Positions 34,184 through 45,239 of a stretch of DNA of 64,000 bases are shown here, in pieces. Below the pieces are notes generated by a model, which was given only the letters and a program-made list of their open reading frames with translations, was not told the DNA's origin and made no database searches. Origin of the DNA: Falsiroseomonas frigidaquae (GTDB taxonomy: Bacteria > Pseudomonadota > Alphaproteobacteria > Acetobacterales > Acetobacteraceae). Position 1 is the first letter of the stretch, and each line of letters starts with the position of its first letter. The translations under genes and the position numbers were made by a program. The stretch lies in contig NZ_JAAVTX010000001.1 in the NCBI RefSeq assembly GCF_012163145.1, positions 310,001-374,000 on the forward strand, given 5' to 3'.

Positions 34184-36541
34184 ATGTGCGTCATCTGTGA
34201 GGGCATCGGCCTTCGGAACACGGAGGCTGCGTCCCTGCACGCCAGCCTTTCCCTGCCCACCGCCGATGCTGCCGGCAGCCCCACGCGGTCCTGGGACTTC
34301 ACGACCTATACGGGCGACGCAACCCTCGATTCGCTGCTGGCCGGCACGGCCTGGTCCGGCCCGCGCCTGGCCTACGCCCTGCCGGACCCCGAATCCTGGG
34401 GCGATGCCTTTCCGATCGCCAGGGCGGACCAGGCCGTTGCGCCGACCGATGCGCTGGGCCGCGCGCTGGACCTGATCCTGGCCGGCAGCACGGATGTGCC
34501 GGGCGGTCCGCAGCAGCGCCTCACCTCCCTGGCCAGCTTCACCGGCCTGACGCTGGAGCGGACCGAGGATGCGGCGGAGGCGACCATCCGCTTCGGCGTG
34601 GCGGCGAAGCTGACGGGCGTCTTCGGCCTCGCCGCCTTCCCCGGCATTCCGCAATTCCAGCCGGAGATCGCCGCGGGGCTGGCCCCCGGCATGCGCGGCG
34701 GCGACACCTGGCTGTCCCTCGTGGAGTTCGCCGCGGGGCCGGGCGGGCTGCTGGACCCGACGCCTGGCAGCGTCGCCTGGCATGTGATCCAGCATGAGCT
34801 GGGCCACGCGCTCGGCCTGTCCCACCCGCATTCGGAGGCCGGCGACCCCGGCTCCTCCCGCCAGCCCATGCCGCTGGAGCGGGACGGGATCGAGTTCACC
34901 AACATGGCCTACCGGATGCATCCCGGCGGCACCGAGGACGACCAGCCGGTGCGCGGCAGCCACGACCTGCCGCAGACCTGGATGACCTATGACATCCGCG
35001 CCCTGCAGCATCTGTACGGCGCCAATTACGAGACCCATTCCGGCGATACCACCTACCGCTTCGACCCGCTGACCGGCGAGGTCTTCGTCGATGGGGTGGG
35101 CCAGGGCGCGCCGCTGGCCAACCGAATCCTGCTGACCATCTGGGATGGCGGCGGCCGCGATACCTATGATCTTGCGGCCTATGGCACCGGCCTGCGCATC
35201 GACCTGACGCCGGGCGAGGGCTCCGTGCTGTCGGCCGGGCAGCTTGCGGACCTCACTCCCGCCAATGACCCCGCTCCGCCCCGCAGCGTCCTGGCGCAGC
35301 GCAATCTCTACAATGCCTTCCTGCATGAGGATGACCCCCGCGCGCTGATCGAGGACGTCATCGGCGGCAGCGGCGACGACCGCATGCTGGGCAACCGCGC
35401 CGCCAACCACCTGCGCGGCGGCGATGGCCGGGACACGCTGCTGGGGCAGGAAGGCGCGGACACGCTGGATGGCGGCGCGGCGGCGGACAGCCTGGTGGGT
35501 GGCACCGGCAACGACACCTACCTGATCGACACCGCCGGCGACCGGGTCCTGGAACTGGCGGGCGAAGGCACCGACACCGCCATCGCCGCGGTCGGCTGGC
35601 GGCTGCCGGAGGGGCTGGAGACCTTGCTGCTGGCGGAGGCCGCCGGCGCCGCGCATGGCCATGGCAACGCAAGCGACAACCGCATCCTCGGCAACGGCTT
35701 CGCCAATTTCCTCACCGGCGGCGACGGCAACGACAACCTCTCGGGCGGCGGCGGCGATGACCGGCTGGATGGCAATGCCGGCGCCGACTTCCTGATCGGC
35801 GGCGCGGGCGACGACCGGCTTTATGGCGGCGATGGCGATGACCGCCTGGATGGCGGCACCGGCCGGGACCGCATGTTCGGCGGCGCCGGCGACGACGCCT
35901 ACCTCGTGGACGACCCCGGCGACCGCCTGCTGGAGCGGGAGGGCGAGGGTGAGGACCTGGTCCTCGCCGGCATCGATTTCCGTCTCGTGCCTTACATTGA
36001 GGGCCTCAGCCTGACCGGCCAGGCGCGGCGCGGGGTGGGCAATGCGCAGGACAACGAGATCGGCGGCAATCTGCTGGATAATCGGCTGTCCGGGCTCGAG
36101 GGCGATGATGAGTTGAACGGCCTGGCCGGCAACGACACGCTGCTGGGCGGTACGGGCGACGACACGCTGAAGGGCGAGTCCGGCGACGACCGGCTAATGG
36201 GCGAGGCGGGCGACGATGCGCTTTCCGGCGGCGCCGGCAACGACACGCTGCTCGGCGGGGCGGGCGCCGACACCTTCGGCTTCTCCCAGGCCAGCACCGG
36301 GCGCAGCCTGATCAGCGATTTCGACGTGGTGGAGGATTGGCTGAACCTCGACGGCCTGTTCGCCGATGCCACCGCGGCGCTGGCGGCGCTGCTGGACCAG
36401 GGGCGGCACACGCTGCTGGTGCTGGGCAATGGCGGCGACGTGCTGCTGCGGAACGTCGCGCTGGCCGAGATGACGGAGGATCGCTTCCGCTTCGAGACGG
36501 AGGCGGCGCCGGAGATGTCGCAGGCGGTCTGGACCGCCTGA
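34184..36541 (+). CDS. Serralysin-like RTX metalloprotease (M10)
   Basis: This 785-residue secreted zinc protease has the zinc site HELGHALGLSH at residues 204-214 (H204, E205, H208, H214). The Met-turn lies in TWMTYD, followed by the family's DIRALQHLYGAN. From about residue 395 to 715 come two blocks of RTX nonapeptide repeats (GGxGxDxLx) that bind calcium. Between them are longer segments of the type DNRILGNGFANFLTGG. The C-terminal domain (DTFGFSQASTGRSLISDFDV) is the type I secretion signal. No signal peptide is visible, as expected. No ABC/MFP/TolC exporter genes are nearby. ATG 34184 is chosen over GTG 34157. Confidence 0.9.
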   Translation: MCVICEGIGLRNTEAASLHASLSLPTADAAGSPTRSWDFTTYTGDATLDSLLAGTAWSGPRLAYALPDPESWGDAFPIARADQAVAPTDALGRALDLILAGSTDVPGGPQQRLTSLASFTGLTLERTEDAAEATIRFGVAAKLTGVFGLAAFPGIPQFQPEIAAGLAPGMRGGDTWLSLVEFAAGPGGLLDPTPGSVAWHVIQHELGHALGLSHPHSEAGDPGSSRQPMPLERDGIEFTNMAYRMHPGGTEDDQPVRGSHDLPQTWMTYDIRALQHLYGANYETHSGDTTYRFDPLTGEVFVDGVGQGAPLANRILLTIWDGGGRDTYDLAAYGTGLRIDLTPGEGSVLSAGQLADLTPANDPAPPRSVLAQRNLYNAFLHEDDPRALIEDVIGGSGDDRMLGNRAANHLRGGDGRDTLLGQEGADTLDGGAAADSLVGGTGNDTYLIDTAGDRVLELAGEGTDTAIAAVGWRLPEGLETLLLAEAAGAAHGHGNASDNRILGNGFANFLTGGDGNDNLSGGGGDDRLDGNAGADFLIGGAGDDRLYGGDGDDRLDGGTGRDRMFGGAGDDAYLVDDPGDRLLEREGEGEDLVLAGIDFRLVPYIEGLSLTGQARRGVGNAQDNEIGGNLLDNRLSGLEGDDELNGLAGNDTLLGGTGDDTLKGESGDDRLMGEAGDDALSGGAGNDTLLGGAGADTFGFSQASTGRSLISDFDVVEDWLNLDGLFADATAALAALLDQGRHTLLVLGNGGDVLLRNVALAEMTEDRFRFETEAAPEMSQAVWTA

Positions 36542-36547
36542 GCCGGT

Positions 36548-37207
36548 TCAATCCCCGCGCAGCGCCGCGCCGGCAGCCAGCGGCGCCAGCGGCGCGGCCA
36601 GGGCCAGCAGGGCGGCCAGCAGCAGCAGATAGGGCCGCGGGGTCAGCCCGGCGGCCGCGGCCTCGATCGCCGCGGCGCCGAAGATCACCGCGGGAATCGA
36701 CAGCGGCAGCACCAGCAGCGGCAGCAGCACGCCGCCACGCCGCGCCCCCAACGTCAGCGCCGCGCCGGCCGTGCCGAACAGGGACAGCACGCCGGTGGCC
36801 AGGCCGAGTGCCAGCATCGCCGCCCCCCAGGCCTCCACCGGCAGGTTCAGCATGGCCGCCGCGACCGGGGTGGCGGCCAGCAGCGGCAGGCCGGTGACCA
36901 CCCAATGGCCCAGCGCCTTGGCCGCCGCCAGCGCCGCGGGCGGCAGGCCGGACAGCAGAAGCTGGTCCAGCGAGCCATCCTCCGCCTCCGCCCCGAACAG
37001 CCGGTCCAGCGGCAGCAGCGCGGCCAGCAGCGCCGCCGCCAGCAGCGCGCCGGGGGCGATGCGGGACAGGATCTCGGGCGATGGGCCGATGCCGAAAGGG
37101 AACAGCGCGCAGACCAGCACGAAGAACAGCACGGCGGCCAGGCTGTCCGCCGGATGCCGCAGCGCCAGCCGGATTTCCCGCCCCAGCACGGCGCCGAAGC
37201 CCCTCAC
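36548..37207 (-). CDS. ccmB: Haem exporter permease CcmB
   Basis: This 219-residue membrane protein has about six helices and is the permease partner of CcmA in System I cytochrome c maturation. N-terminal LGREIRLALRHPADSLAAVLFFVLVCALFP and the internal DGSLDQLLLSGLPPAALAAAKALGHW pattern are typical. Its ATG overlaps the ccmA stop by four bases. The remaining ccm genes are not in the window. The 3' end lies seven bases from the convergent protease gene. Confidence 0.93.
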   Translation of the reverse strand: MRGFGAVLGREIRLALRHPADSLAAVLFFVLVCALFPFGIGPSPEILSRIAPGALLAAALLAALLPLDRLFGAEAEDGSLDQLLLSGLPPAALAAAKALGHWVVTGLPLLAATPVAAAMLNLPVEAWGAAMLALGLATGVLSLFGTAGAALTLGARRGGVLLPLLVLPLSIPAVIFGAAAIEAAAAGLTPRPYLLLLAALLALAAPLAPLAAGAALRGD

Positions 37208-37794
37208 AGCGTCAGCTCCCGCGCGCCAGGCAAGGGCAGCGGCAGGTGGGTGGCGGCGATCACGGCGCCGCCGGCGGCCCGGTGGGCGGCGAGCAGGCCG
37301 CCGAGCCGGGTGACGGAGGCCGCATCCAGCCCCACCGTCGGCTCATCCAGCAGCCAAAGCGGCGCCGGCGCCAGCGCCAGCCGGGCCAGCGCCAGCCGCC
37401 GCTTCTGGCCGGAGGACAGCATCCGCGCCGGCAACTCCGCCAGATCGGCCAGGCCCACGCTGCCCAGCGCGGCGGCGACGTCGCCGCCCCAGAGGCGGGC
37501 ATAGAAGGAAAGATTCTCCCGCGCCGTCAGGCTCGGCTTCAGCGCATCCTGGTGGCTGAGGTAGCGCAGCCGGCCGGCATGTGCGACGCGATCGGCCAGC
37601 GCATCCTCGCTTTGCCACAGCAACTGGCCCTCGGCGGCCGGGATCAGGCCGGCCAGCAGGCGCAGCAGGCTGGATTTGCCGGCGCCGTTGGCGCCGAGCA
37701 GCAGCAGTGCGCCACCCGCCTCCAGGCTGAAGGACAATCCGGCAAAGATCGCGCGGTCGCCCCGCCAGCAGGCCAGTTCGCGCGCTTCAAGCAC
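37204..37794 (-). CDS. ccmA: Haem exporter ATPase CcmA
   Basis: This 196-residue ABC ATPase drives release of haem to CcmE in cytochrome c maturation. Walker A is GANGAGKSS, the signature is LSSGQKRRLALARLAL (a short SSGQ form seen in CcmA), and Walker B is LWLLDEPTVGLD. The start is GTG 37794 with GGGGAG six bases before it. The longer open frame upstream is not protein-like. It is the first gene of a two-gene ccmA-ccmB unit, divergent from aconitase across 274 bp, in which I see no gene. Confidence 0.93.
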   Translation of the reverse strand: MLEARELACWRGDRAIFAGLSFSLEAGGALLLLGANGAGKSSLLRLLAGLIPAAEGQLLWQSEDALADRVAHAGRLRYLSHQDALKPSLTARENLSFYARLWGGDVAAALGSVGLADLAELPARMLSSGQKRRLALARLALAPAPLWLLDEPTVGLDAASVTRLGGLLAAHRAAGGAVIAATHLPLPLPGARELTL

Positions 37795-38068
37795 CCTGTT
37801 CTCCCCAACCCCACCCGCGCACGAAAACAACCCGGAAGGCCGGCTGGCCGACCTGATCCGGACGGCGCACCCCCGCGCCGCGCCATACAACCCTGCGTCA
37901 CGCCACCCATAACGGCCTGTAGCGGATGGACCGCTCCGGGTCGCTGTGGTTTAAGCCGCCTGCTGCGGTCGCGAAAGCGGCACGGCGGAACCGCGCCAGG
38001 CTTGGCGGAGGCGCCCCGCTTCCGGGGTGGCACCCAACCCGGCGCCACGCGAACGGGGACCCCGGACC

Positions 38069-40765
<2,697 letters not shown>

Positions 40766-40793
40766 TCGGGCCTTCGCCGGAACAGGTCGGAAG

Positions 40794-40824
40794 GGGCGCG
40801 GTCCGCAGGGGCCGCGCCCTTTTT
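40794..40824 (+). terminator. Rho-independent terminator of acnA
   Basis: GGGCGCGG (40794-40801) pairs with CCGCGCCC (40812-40819) over a ten-base loop and is followed by TTTTT, 29 bases after the aconitase stop. Confidence 0.88.
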
Positions 40825-40967
40825 CGTGGCCGCGCCGCGACACCAGATCCGGCGCGGAGGCTGTCAGGGTTCAGGCCGCAACCCGCGCGAACTGGTGTAA
40901 CATCGCGATCACGGAACCTTCGCGCTTCCCCGCCGCTCTCACCGCGCCACATCAATGGAGCCCGAAC

Positions 40968-41957
40968 CTGCCGATTTCGCCCCCTGCCGGCCCCTCCCCA
41001 CGCCGGGTCGCCGTCGTCATCAACTCCGCCTCCGGCACCGCCCTCGGCCGCGACACGATCGAGGCCGAGGTCACGCGTCACCTTGCGGAAGCAGGCGTGG
41101 AGGCCGTGCTGGTGCCGGAACATGCCGACGGCCTGCTGGCCCGGCTGGACCAGGCGGTGGCGATGGGCGCGCAGGCCGTGGTGGTTGGCGGCGGGGATGG
41201 CTCGATCGCCGCCGCCGCGGCACGGTTGATGGGCGGCGAGGCAGCACTTGGCATCCTGCCGCTCGGCACCATGAACCTGCTGGCAAAGGATCTCGGCATT
41301 CCGCTGGAGCTGGAGGCGGCGGCGGCGGCACTCGCCCATGGCACCATCCGCGCCATCGACGTGGCGGATGTGAACGGCCATGTCTTCCTGTGTTCCTCCG
41401 TGCTCGGCAGCCCGTCCTGGCTCGGCCGGCACCGGGAACGCGGGCGGGGCAAGGTGGGCTGGCGGCCGCGGCTGCTGTTCGCGCTTGCCGCGCTGCGTTC
41501 CGAATGGCGGCACCGGCCGATGCGGCTCAGCGTGCGGCTGGGCGAAGGGCGCACCGTGCGGCTGTGGACCCGGGCGCTGGCGGTGGCCAACAACCGCTAT
41601 GCCGAGGGGTTCGGCCTGATGATGGCCCGGCCACGGCTGGATGCGGGGGAACTCGCCCTGTACGTCGCGCGTCGCTACGGGGCGTGGTGGTGGGTCAAGA
41701 TGATGGCGGGCATGTTCCTCGGAACCTGGCGCGGCTCCCGCCTCGTGCAGGAACGCACGGCGCAGGAAGTGACAATCGGCTCCGCGCGCAGGGCGATCCG
41801 GGTGATGAATGACGGGGAGGCGGTGCTGCTGCCGCCGCCGCTGGTCTACCGCATCCACCCCGGCGCGCTGCGCGTGATCGTGCCCGGCCCGCCGGCCGAA
41901 ACGCCGCCGGCCGAGACCGATCCCGTGCCTTCCTCCTCCGTGCCGCCGGTCGCATGA
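40968..41957 (+). CDS. Diacylglycerol kinase-family lipid kinase, probable CTG start
   Basis: This is a DAGK/YegS-type lipid kinase. The catalytic domain shows the first strand RVAVVINSASG, the ATP loop VVVGGGDGS, and LGILPLGTMNLLAKDLGI. The first strand is coded in a frame with no ATG, GTG or TTG upstream. CTG 40968 has GGAG seven bases before it and gives 329 residues, so I take it as the start. A GTG at 41097 would delete the first strand. Alternatively, ATG 40955 in the adjacent frame plus a one-base shift in the C-rich run would restore it. The stop overlaps the phosphoesterase start (ATGA). Confidence 0.75.
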   Translation: MPISPPAGPSPRRVAVVINSASGTALGRDTIEAEVTRHLAEAGVEAVLVPEHADGLLARLDQAVAMGAQAVVVGGGDGSIAAAAARLMGGEAALGILPLGTMNLLAKDLGIPLELEAAAAALAHGTIRAIDVADVNGHVFLCSSVLGSPSWLGRHRERGRGKVGWRPRLLFALAALRSEWRHRPMRLSVRLGEGRTVRLWTRALAVANNRYAEGFGLMMARPRLDAGELALYVARRYGAWWWVKMMAGMFLGTWRGSRLVQERTAQEVTIGSARRAIRVMNDGEAVLLPPPLVYRIHPGALRVIVPGPPAETPPAETDPVPSSSVPPVA

Positions 41958-42721
41958 CGCGCCGCGTCGCGCATCTTTCGGACCTGCATTTCGGCGCCGA
42001 GGACCCCAAGGTGGTGGCCAGCTTCGCACAGGAGCTGGCGGATTGGGCGCCCGACCTGATCGCCATCTCCGGCGACCTGACCCAGGGCGCGCGGCATGAG
42101 GAATTCATCGCGGCGATGGCGTTCCTGGAAGGGCTGCCGGCACCGCGGCTGATCGTGCCCGGCAACCACGACATGTCCCCCTACAACCTGATGGAGCGTT
42201 TCACGGACCCGTATCGCCGCTGGCGCCGCCATGTGCAGGAGGTGACGGAGCCGGTGTTCGAGGATGCCGAGATCGCGGTGGTCGGCATGAACACCGCCCG
42301 CCGCGCCGGGCTTTACCTGAACTGGGCGCGCGGCCGGGTTTCCGGCACGCGGCTGGCGGCGGCGGAAGGCCGGCTGGCGGCGCTGCCGCCCGGGCTGTTC
42401 CGCATCGTCGTGGCGCACCACCCCTTCCTGGCGCCGGAGCTGAAGCCGGGCGCCCGGCTGGTCGGCAATGCCGAGCCGGCACTGGCTGCCTTCGCCCGGC
42501 ACGATGTGCGCCTGGTGCTGACCGGCCACCTGCATCTGGGCGACGTGCGGCCGGTGCGGGAGGGTGGGCTGGTGGTGGCCCAGGCGGGCAGCGCCACCTC
42601 CCACCGGCTGCGCGGCACGCCCAACGCCTATAACCGCATCCTGGTCGAGGACGGCCGCGCGCGGGTCACGCCTCGGCAGTGGCACGGCGAGGGCTGGGAA
42701 GACCTGCCGCCGGCGAAGTAG
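41954..42721 (+). CDS. Calcineurin-like metallophosphoesterase
   Basis: This 255-residue phosphoesterase has all the metal-binding blocks in order: HLSDLHFG, ISGDLTQGARHEEF, VPGNHDM, VAHHPFL and LTGHLHLG. The family includes cAMP phosphodiesterases, UDP-diacylglucosamine hydrolases and phospholipases. The layout resembles CpdA-like enzymes, but substrate is undecided. It overlaps the lipid kinase by four bases, so both may act on lipid or phosphate metabolites. It is convergent with the MFS gene. Confidence 0.92.
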   Translation: MTRRVAHLSDLHFGAEDPKVVASFAQELADWAPDLIAISGDLTQGARHEEFIAAMAFLEGLPAPRLIVPGNHDMSPYNLMERFTDPYRRWRRHVQEVTEPVFEDAEIAVVGMNTARRAGLYLNWARGRVSGTRLAAAEGRLAALPPGLFRIVVAHHPFLAPELKPGARLVGNAEPALAAFARHDVRLVLTGHLHLGDVRPVREGGLVVAQAGSATSHRLRGTPNAYNRILVEDGRARVTPRQWHGEGWEDLPPAK

Positions 42722-42722
42722 T

Positions 42723-43868
42723 TCATCGCTTCAGGGCGCGGCCCAGGGCGAGGCTGGCCGGCAGCGCCAGCAGGCACAGCCCGGCCATGGCCCAGAAACC
42801 GGCGCCACCGGCCGCGGCGTAGAGCGGCCCGCAGGCCAGCGCCAGCAGCCCCATCCACAGCCCGACGCCGAGCGCCGCATGCAGCGTCTGCGCCGTGCCG
42901 GCCTCGGCCGGGGGCACCACCCGGGCCAGCACCGCCATGGTGGCCAGATGCTGCATGCCGAAGGTGGCCGCGTGCAGCATCTGCGCCGGCACCAGCAGCC
43001 AGGGATCGACCGTCAGCGCCGTGATCCCCCAGCGCAGCACCCCCGCCGCGGCCGCGGCCAGCGAAAGCCCGACCGGCCCGAGCCGCGCCACCAGCCCGCG
43101 CCCCCACAGGAACAACGCCACCTCCGCCAGCACGCCGACGGCCCAGAGCCCGCCGATCAGCCCGGCGCCCAGCCCCGCCGCCTGCCAATGCAGGGTGCCG
43201 AAGCCGTAATATAGCGCATGGCTGCCCTGGATCAGCGCCGAGACCAGCATCAGCCGCCGCACGGCGGGAATGCGCAGCGGCGCCAGGAACCCCGCCCAGC
43301 CCCGCGCCGGCGCCCGGCCGGCGCGCGGCGCAAGGCGGGGCAGCGCCAGCGCGGCGAGCGAGGTGGCGGCAAGCCCGCCGACCAGCAGCCAGGCCGCCGC
43401 CTGGATGCCGGCCAGCGCCACCGCCTGGCCGACGACAATGGCGGCCAGCATGAAGGCGATGCTGCCCGCCGCGCGCACCCGGGCATAATCGAAGCCCCCC
43501 GGCGCGCGGGAGGCGGCGAGCGCCAGCGCATCGGTCAGCGGCACCACCGGGGCGAAGGCGGCGCTGTGCAGCGCCATCACCAGCAGCAGCAGGCCGAAGC
43601 CCGCCGGCAGCAGGAAGCCGCAGGCGGCCAGCGCCGCCAGCGCGGCGCCGGCCACCAGCAGCACCCGCGCATCGCCCAGTGCATCCGCCAGCCGCCCGCC
43701 CGCCGGCCCCGCCAGCAGCCGCACGCCGGAGGCCACCGCCAGCAGCACGCCGACCTCGGCCGGGGACAGGCCGCGCGCCGCCAGGATGGAGGGCAGGAAA
43801 GGCAGGGTGATGCCCACAACCACGAATTGCGCGCTGTAGAGCAGGACGAAGCGGGAGGCGGGGTTCAC
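42723..43868 (-). CDS. MFS transporter, HcaT/LacY-like
   Basis: This 381-residue membrane protein has about twelve hydrophobic helices and the LacY/HcaT-type N-terminus (SRFVLLYSAQFVVVGITLPFLPSILAARGLS, in two helices). It includes the helix 2-3 loop motif GGRLADALGDARV. Members move phenylpropionate, nucleosides or sugars by proton symport. ATG 43868 begins right at the conserved N-terminus. It ends one base from the convergent phosphoesterase. Substrate is unknown. Confidence 0.85.
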   Translation of the reverse strand: MNPASRFVLLYSAQFVVVGITLPFLPSILAARGLSPAEVGVLLAVASGVRLLAGPAGGRLADALGDARVLLVAGAALAALAACGFLLPAGFGLLLLVMALHSAAFAPVVPLTDALALAASRAPGGFDYARVRAAGSIAFMLAAIVVGQAVALAGIQAAAWLLVGGLAATSLAALALPRLAPRAGRAPARGWAGFLAPLRIPAVRRLMLVSALIQGSHALYYGFGTLHWQAAGLGAGLIGGLWAVGVLAEVALFLWGRGLVARLGPVGLSLAAAAAGVLRWGITALTVDPWLLVPAQMLHAATFGMQHLATMAVLARVVPPAEAGTAQTLHAALGVGLWMGLLALACGPLYAAAGGAGFWAMAGLCLLALPASLALGRALKR

Positions 43869-44009
43869 CGCCCCAGGCTGGCCGCTGCGGCGGCCGCCGC
43901 CAAGGGGCCGGGCGCAGACAATCGGCCGCGACCGTGCCGGAAGGGGTCAGCCCTGGCCCCGCTGCCGACCTTGATTGTCGGGATGCTGCCGGGGTGCGCC
44001 AGGGCTGAC

Positions 44010-45065
44010 TCAGCCCGCCATCACCGCGACCCTCTCCCGCGTCGCGTCCGGCGGGCCTGGCATGTCGATCCGCGCCACGCCCTGGGTCATGCGGGCCAGC
44101 GCGGCGCTGGCGGCATCGGTGGCGTCGCGGATCGTCACCACCTGTTCGGCCAGTTGGCGCGCACCCTGTGCCACCTGAATGTGTTCCGCCTCGCTCCGGC
44201 GCCCTGCCAAGCTGGCTTCCAGGCCGCGGGCGGCGGCTGTGGCGGCGATGCGCTCGATCTCGCCCGAGGCCGCCAGCATGCGGTCGCCGGCCTCCTCCAG
44301 CGTCATCGAATCGAGGCAGGCCTCGCGCCGCACGGCCAGGGCCGCCAGCCGGAAGCGTTCCAGGGCACGGGCCAGGGCACCGGCCTCATCGTCGCGGCAG
44401 GTGCCGGGCACGGCGATGTCCAGGTGCCCTTCCGCCATGGCGGCGGCGACGCTCCGCAGTGCCCGGAACGGCGCCAGCAGCAGCCGTTCCATCATCAGCG
44501 CCACGATGCCGGCCAGCAGCGTCGCCCCGCCCAGCGTCACCGCCAGGGTGACAAGCGCCACCTGGCTGGGATCGGCCATCGGCTCCGTGCGCGCCTCGGC
44601 GCGGGGCTCCGGCCGCGCCTCGGCGCGGGCATCCGGACGCATATCCGGGCGCGACTCGGCCGCAGGAAGGGTCGCGGCGGCGCTTGATCGCAGGGTGGTG
44701 AGCTGTGCGGCACGCTGCCGCAGGCTGCCGAGATCCACCGCGCCTTCCGGCGCCACCAGCCGCTGCCAGGTGGCGAGGTCGCGTTCCAGAACGGTCAGGG
44801 CGCGGCCCAGCCCGCCCAGCGTCGCCGGCTCCGGCGGCCGCGGCGACAGCAGGGAGAGCGCCTCCTCCGCCGTCGGGGGCGAGCCGCCCGGCATGGCCAT
44901 GCGGGGCAGCAGCAGCGCGGCTGCAAGGCAGAGGGCGACCAGCGCACCCAGCCCGGCATACCAGGCGAGGCGGCCCGAGCGCGCATCCTGCCGCTCTGGG
45001 TGGGCCGCGATTATGTCGGCGCGAGGCTGGATACGATCCAGCCCGTGGCGAAACGTGGCGGACAT
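44010..45065 (-). CDS. HAMP-domain membrane protein without output domain
   Basis: This 351-residue protein is built like the sensor half of a chemoreceptor. It has a transmembrane helix at about 34-54 and a periplasmic region whose last part is a repetitive Arg/Glu/Ala/Asp/Pro stretch (about 140-162). A second helix lies at about 168-190, then a HAMP region (PFRALRSVAAAMAEGHLDIAVPG), then a coiled coil of about 120 residues. The methyl-accepting signalling hairpin with its conserved tip is missing, as is any kinase or cyclase domain. It may be a truncated chemoreceptor or an adaptor. Confidence 0.72.
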   Translation of the reverse strand: MSATFRHGLDRIQPRADIIAAHPERQDARSGRLAWYAGLGALVALCLAAALLLPRMAMPGGSPPTAEEALSLLSPRPPEPATLGGLGRALTVLERDLATWQRLVAPEGAVDLGSLRQRAAQLTTLRSSAAATLPAAESRPDMRPDARAEARPEPRAEARTEPMADPSQVALVTLAVTLGGATLLAGIVALMMERLLLAPFRALRSVAAAMAEGHLDIAVPGTCRDDEAGALARALERFRLAALAVRREACLDSMTLEEAGDRMLAASGEIERIAATAAARGLEASLAGRRSEAEHIQVAQGARQLAEQVVTIRDATDAASAALARMTQGVARIDMPGPPDATRERVAVMAG

Positions 45066-45239
45066 GCAGGGCCTCCTGCCCGGGCGTGGCCATGGGGGGA
45101 TGGGCCACGAAGGGCAGGCTGAAGCAGCAAGGTTGACGCTTCGTTGCCAGGCGCACGATCACTCCGGGGGGCCTTCAAGGGCCGCCCGCAGTTGCCAAGG
45201 GCGCGGCGCCGTGCCACGCAACCGCTGCCCCCACGGACC

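Noticed and set aside
40955-41812. Frame starting at ATG 40955 as a separate protein
   Set aside because: After the first few residues its translation is Arg/Gly/Pro/Ala-rich without domain features, while the adjacent frame encodes the lipid kinase.
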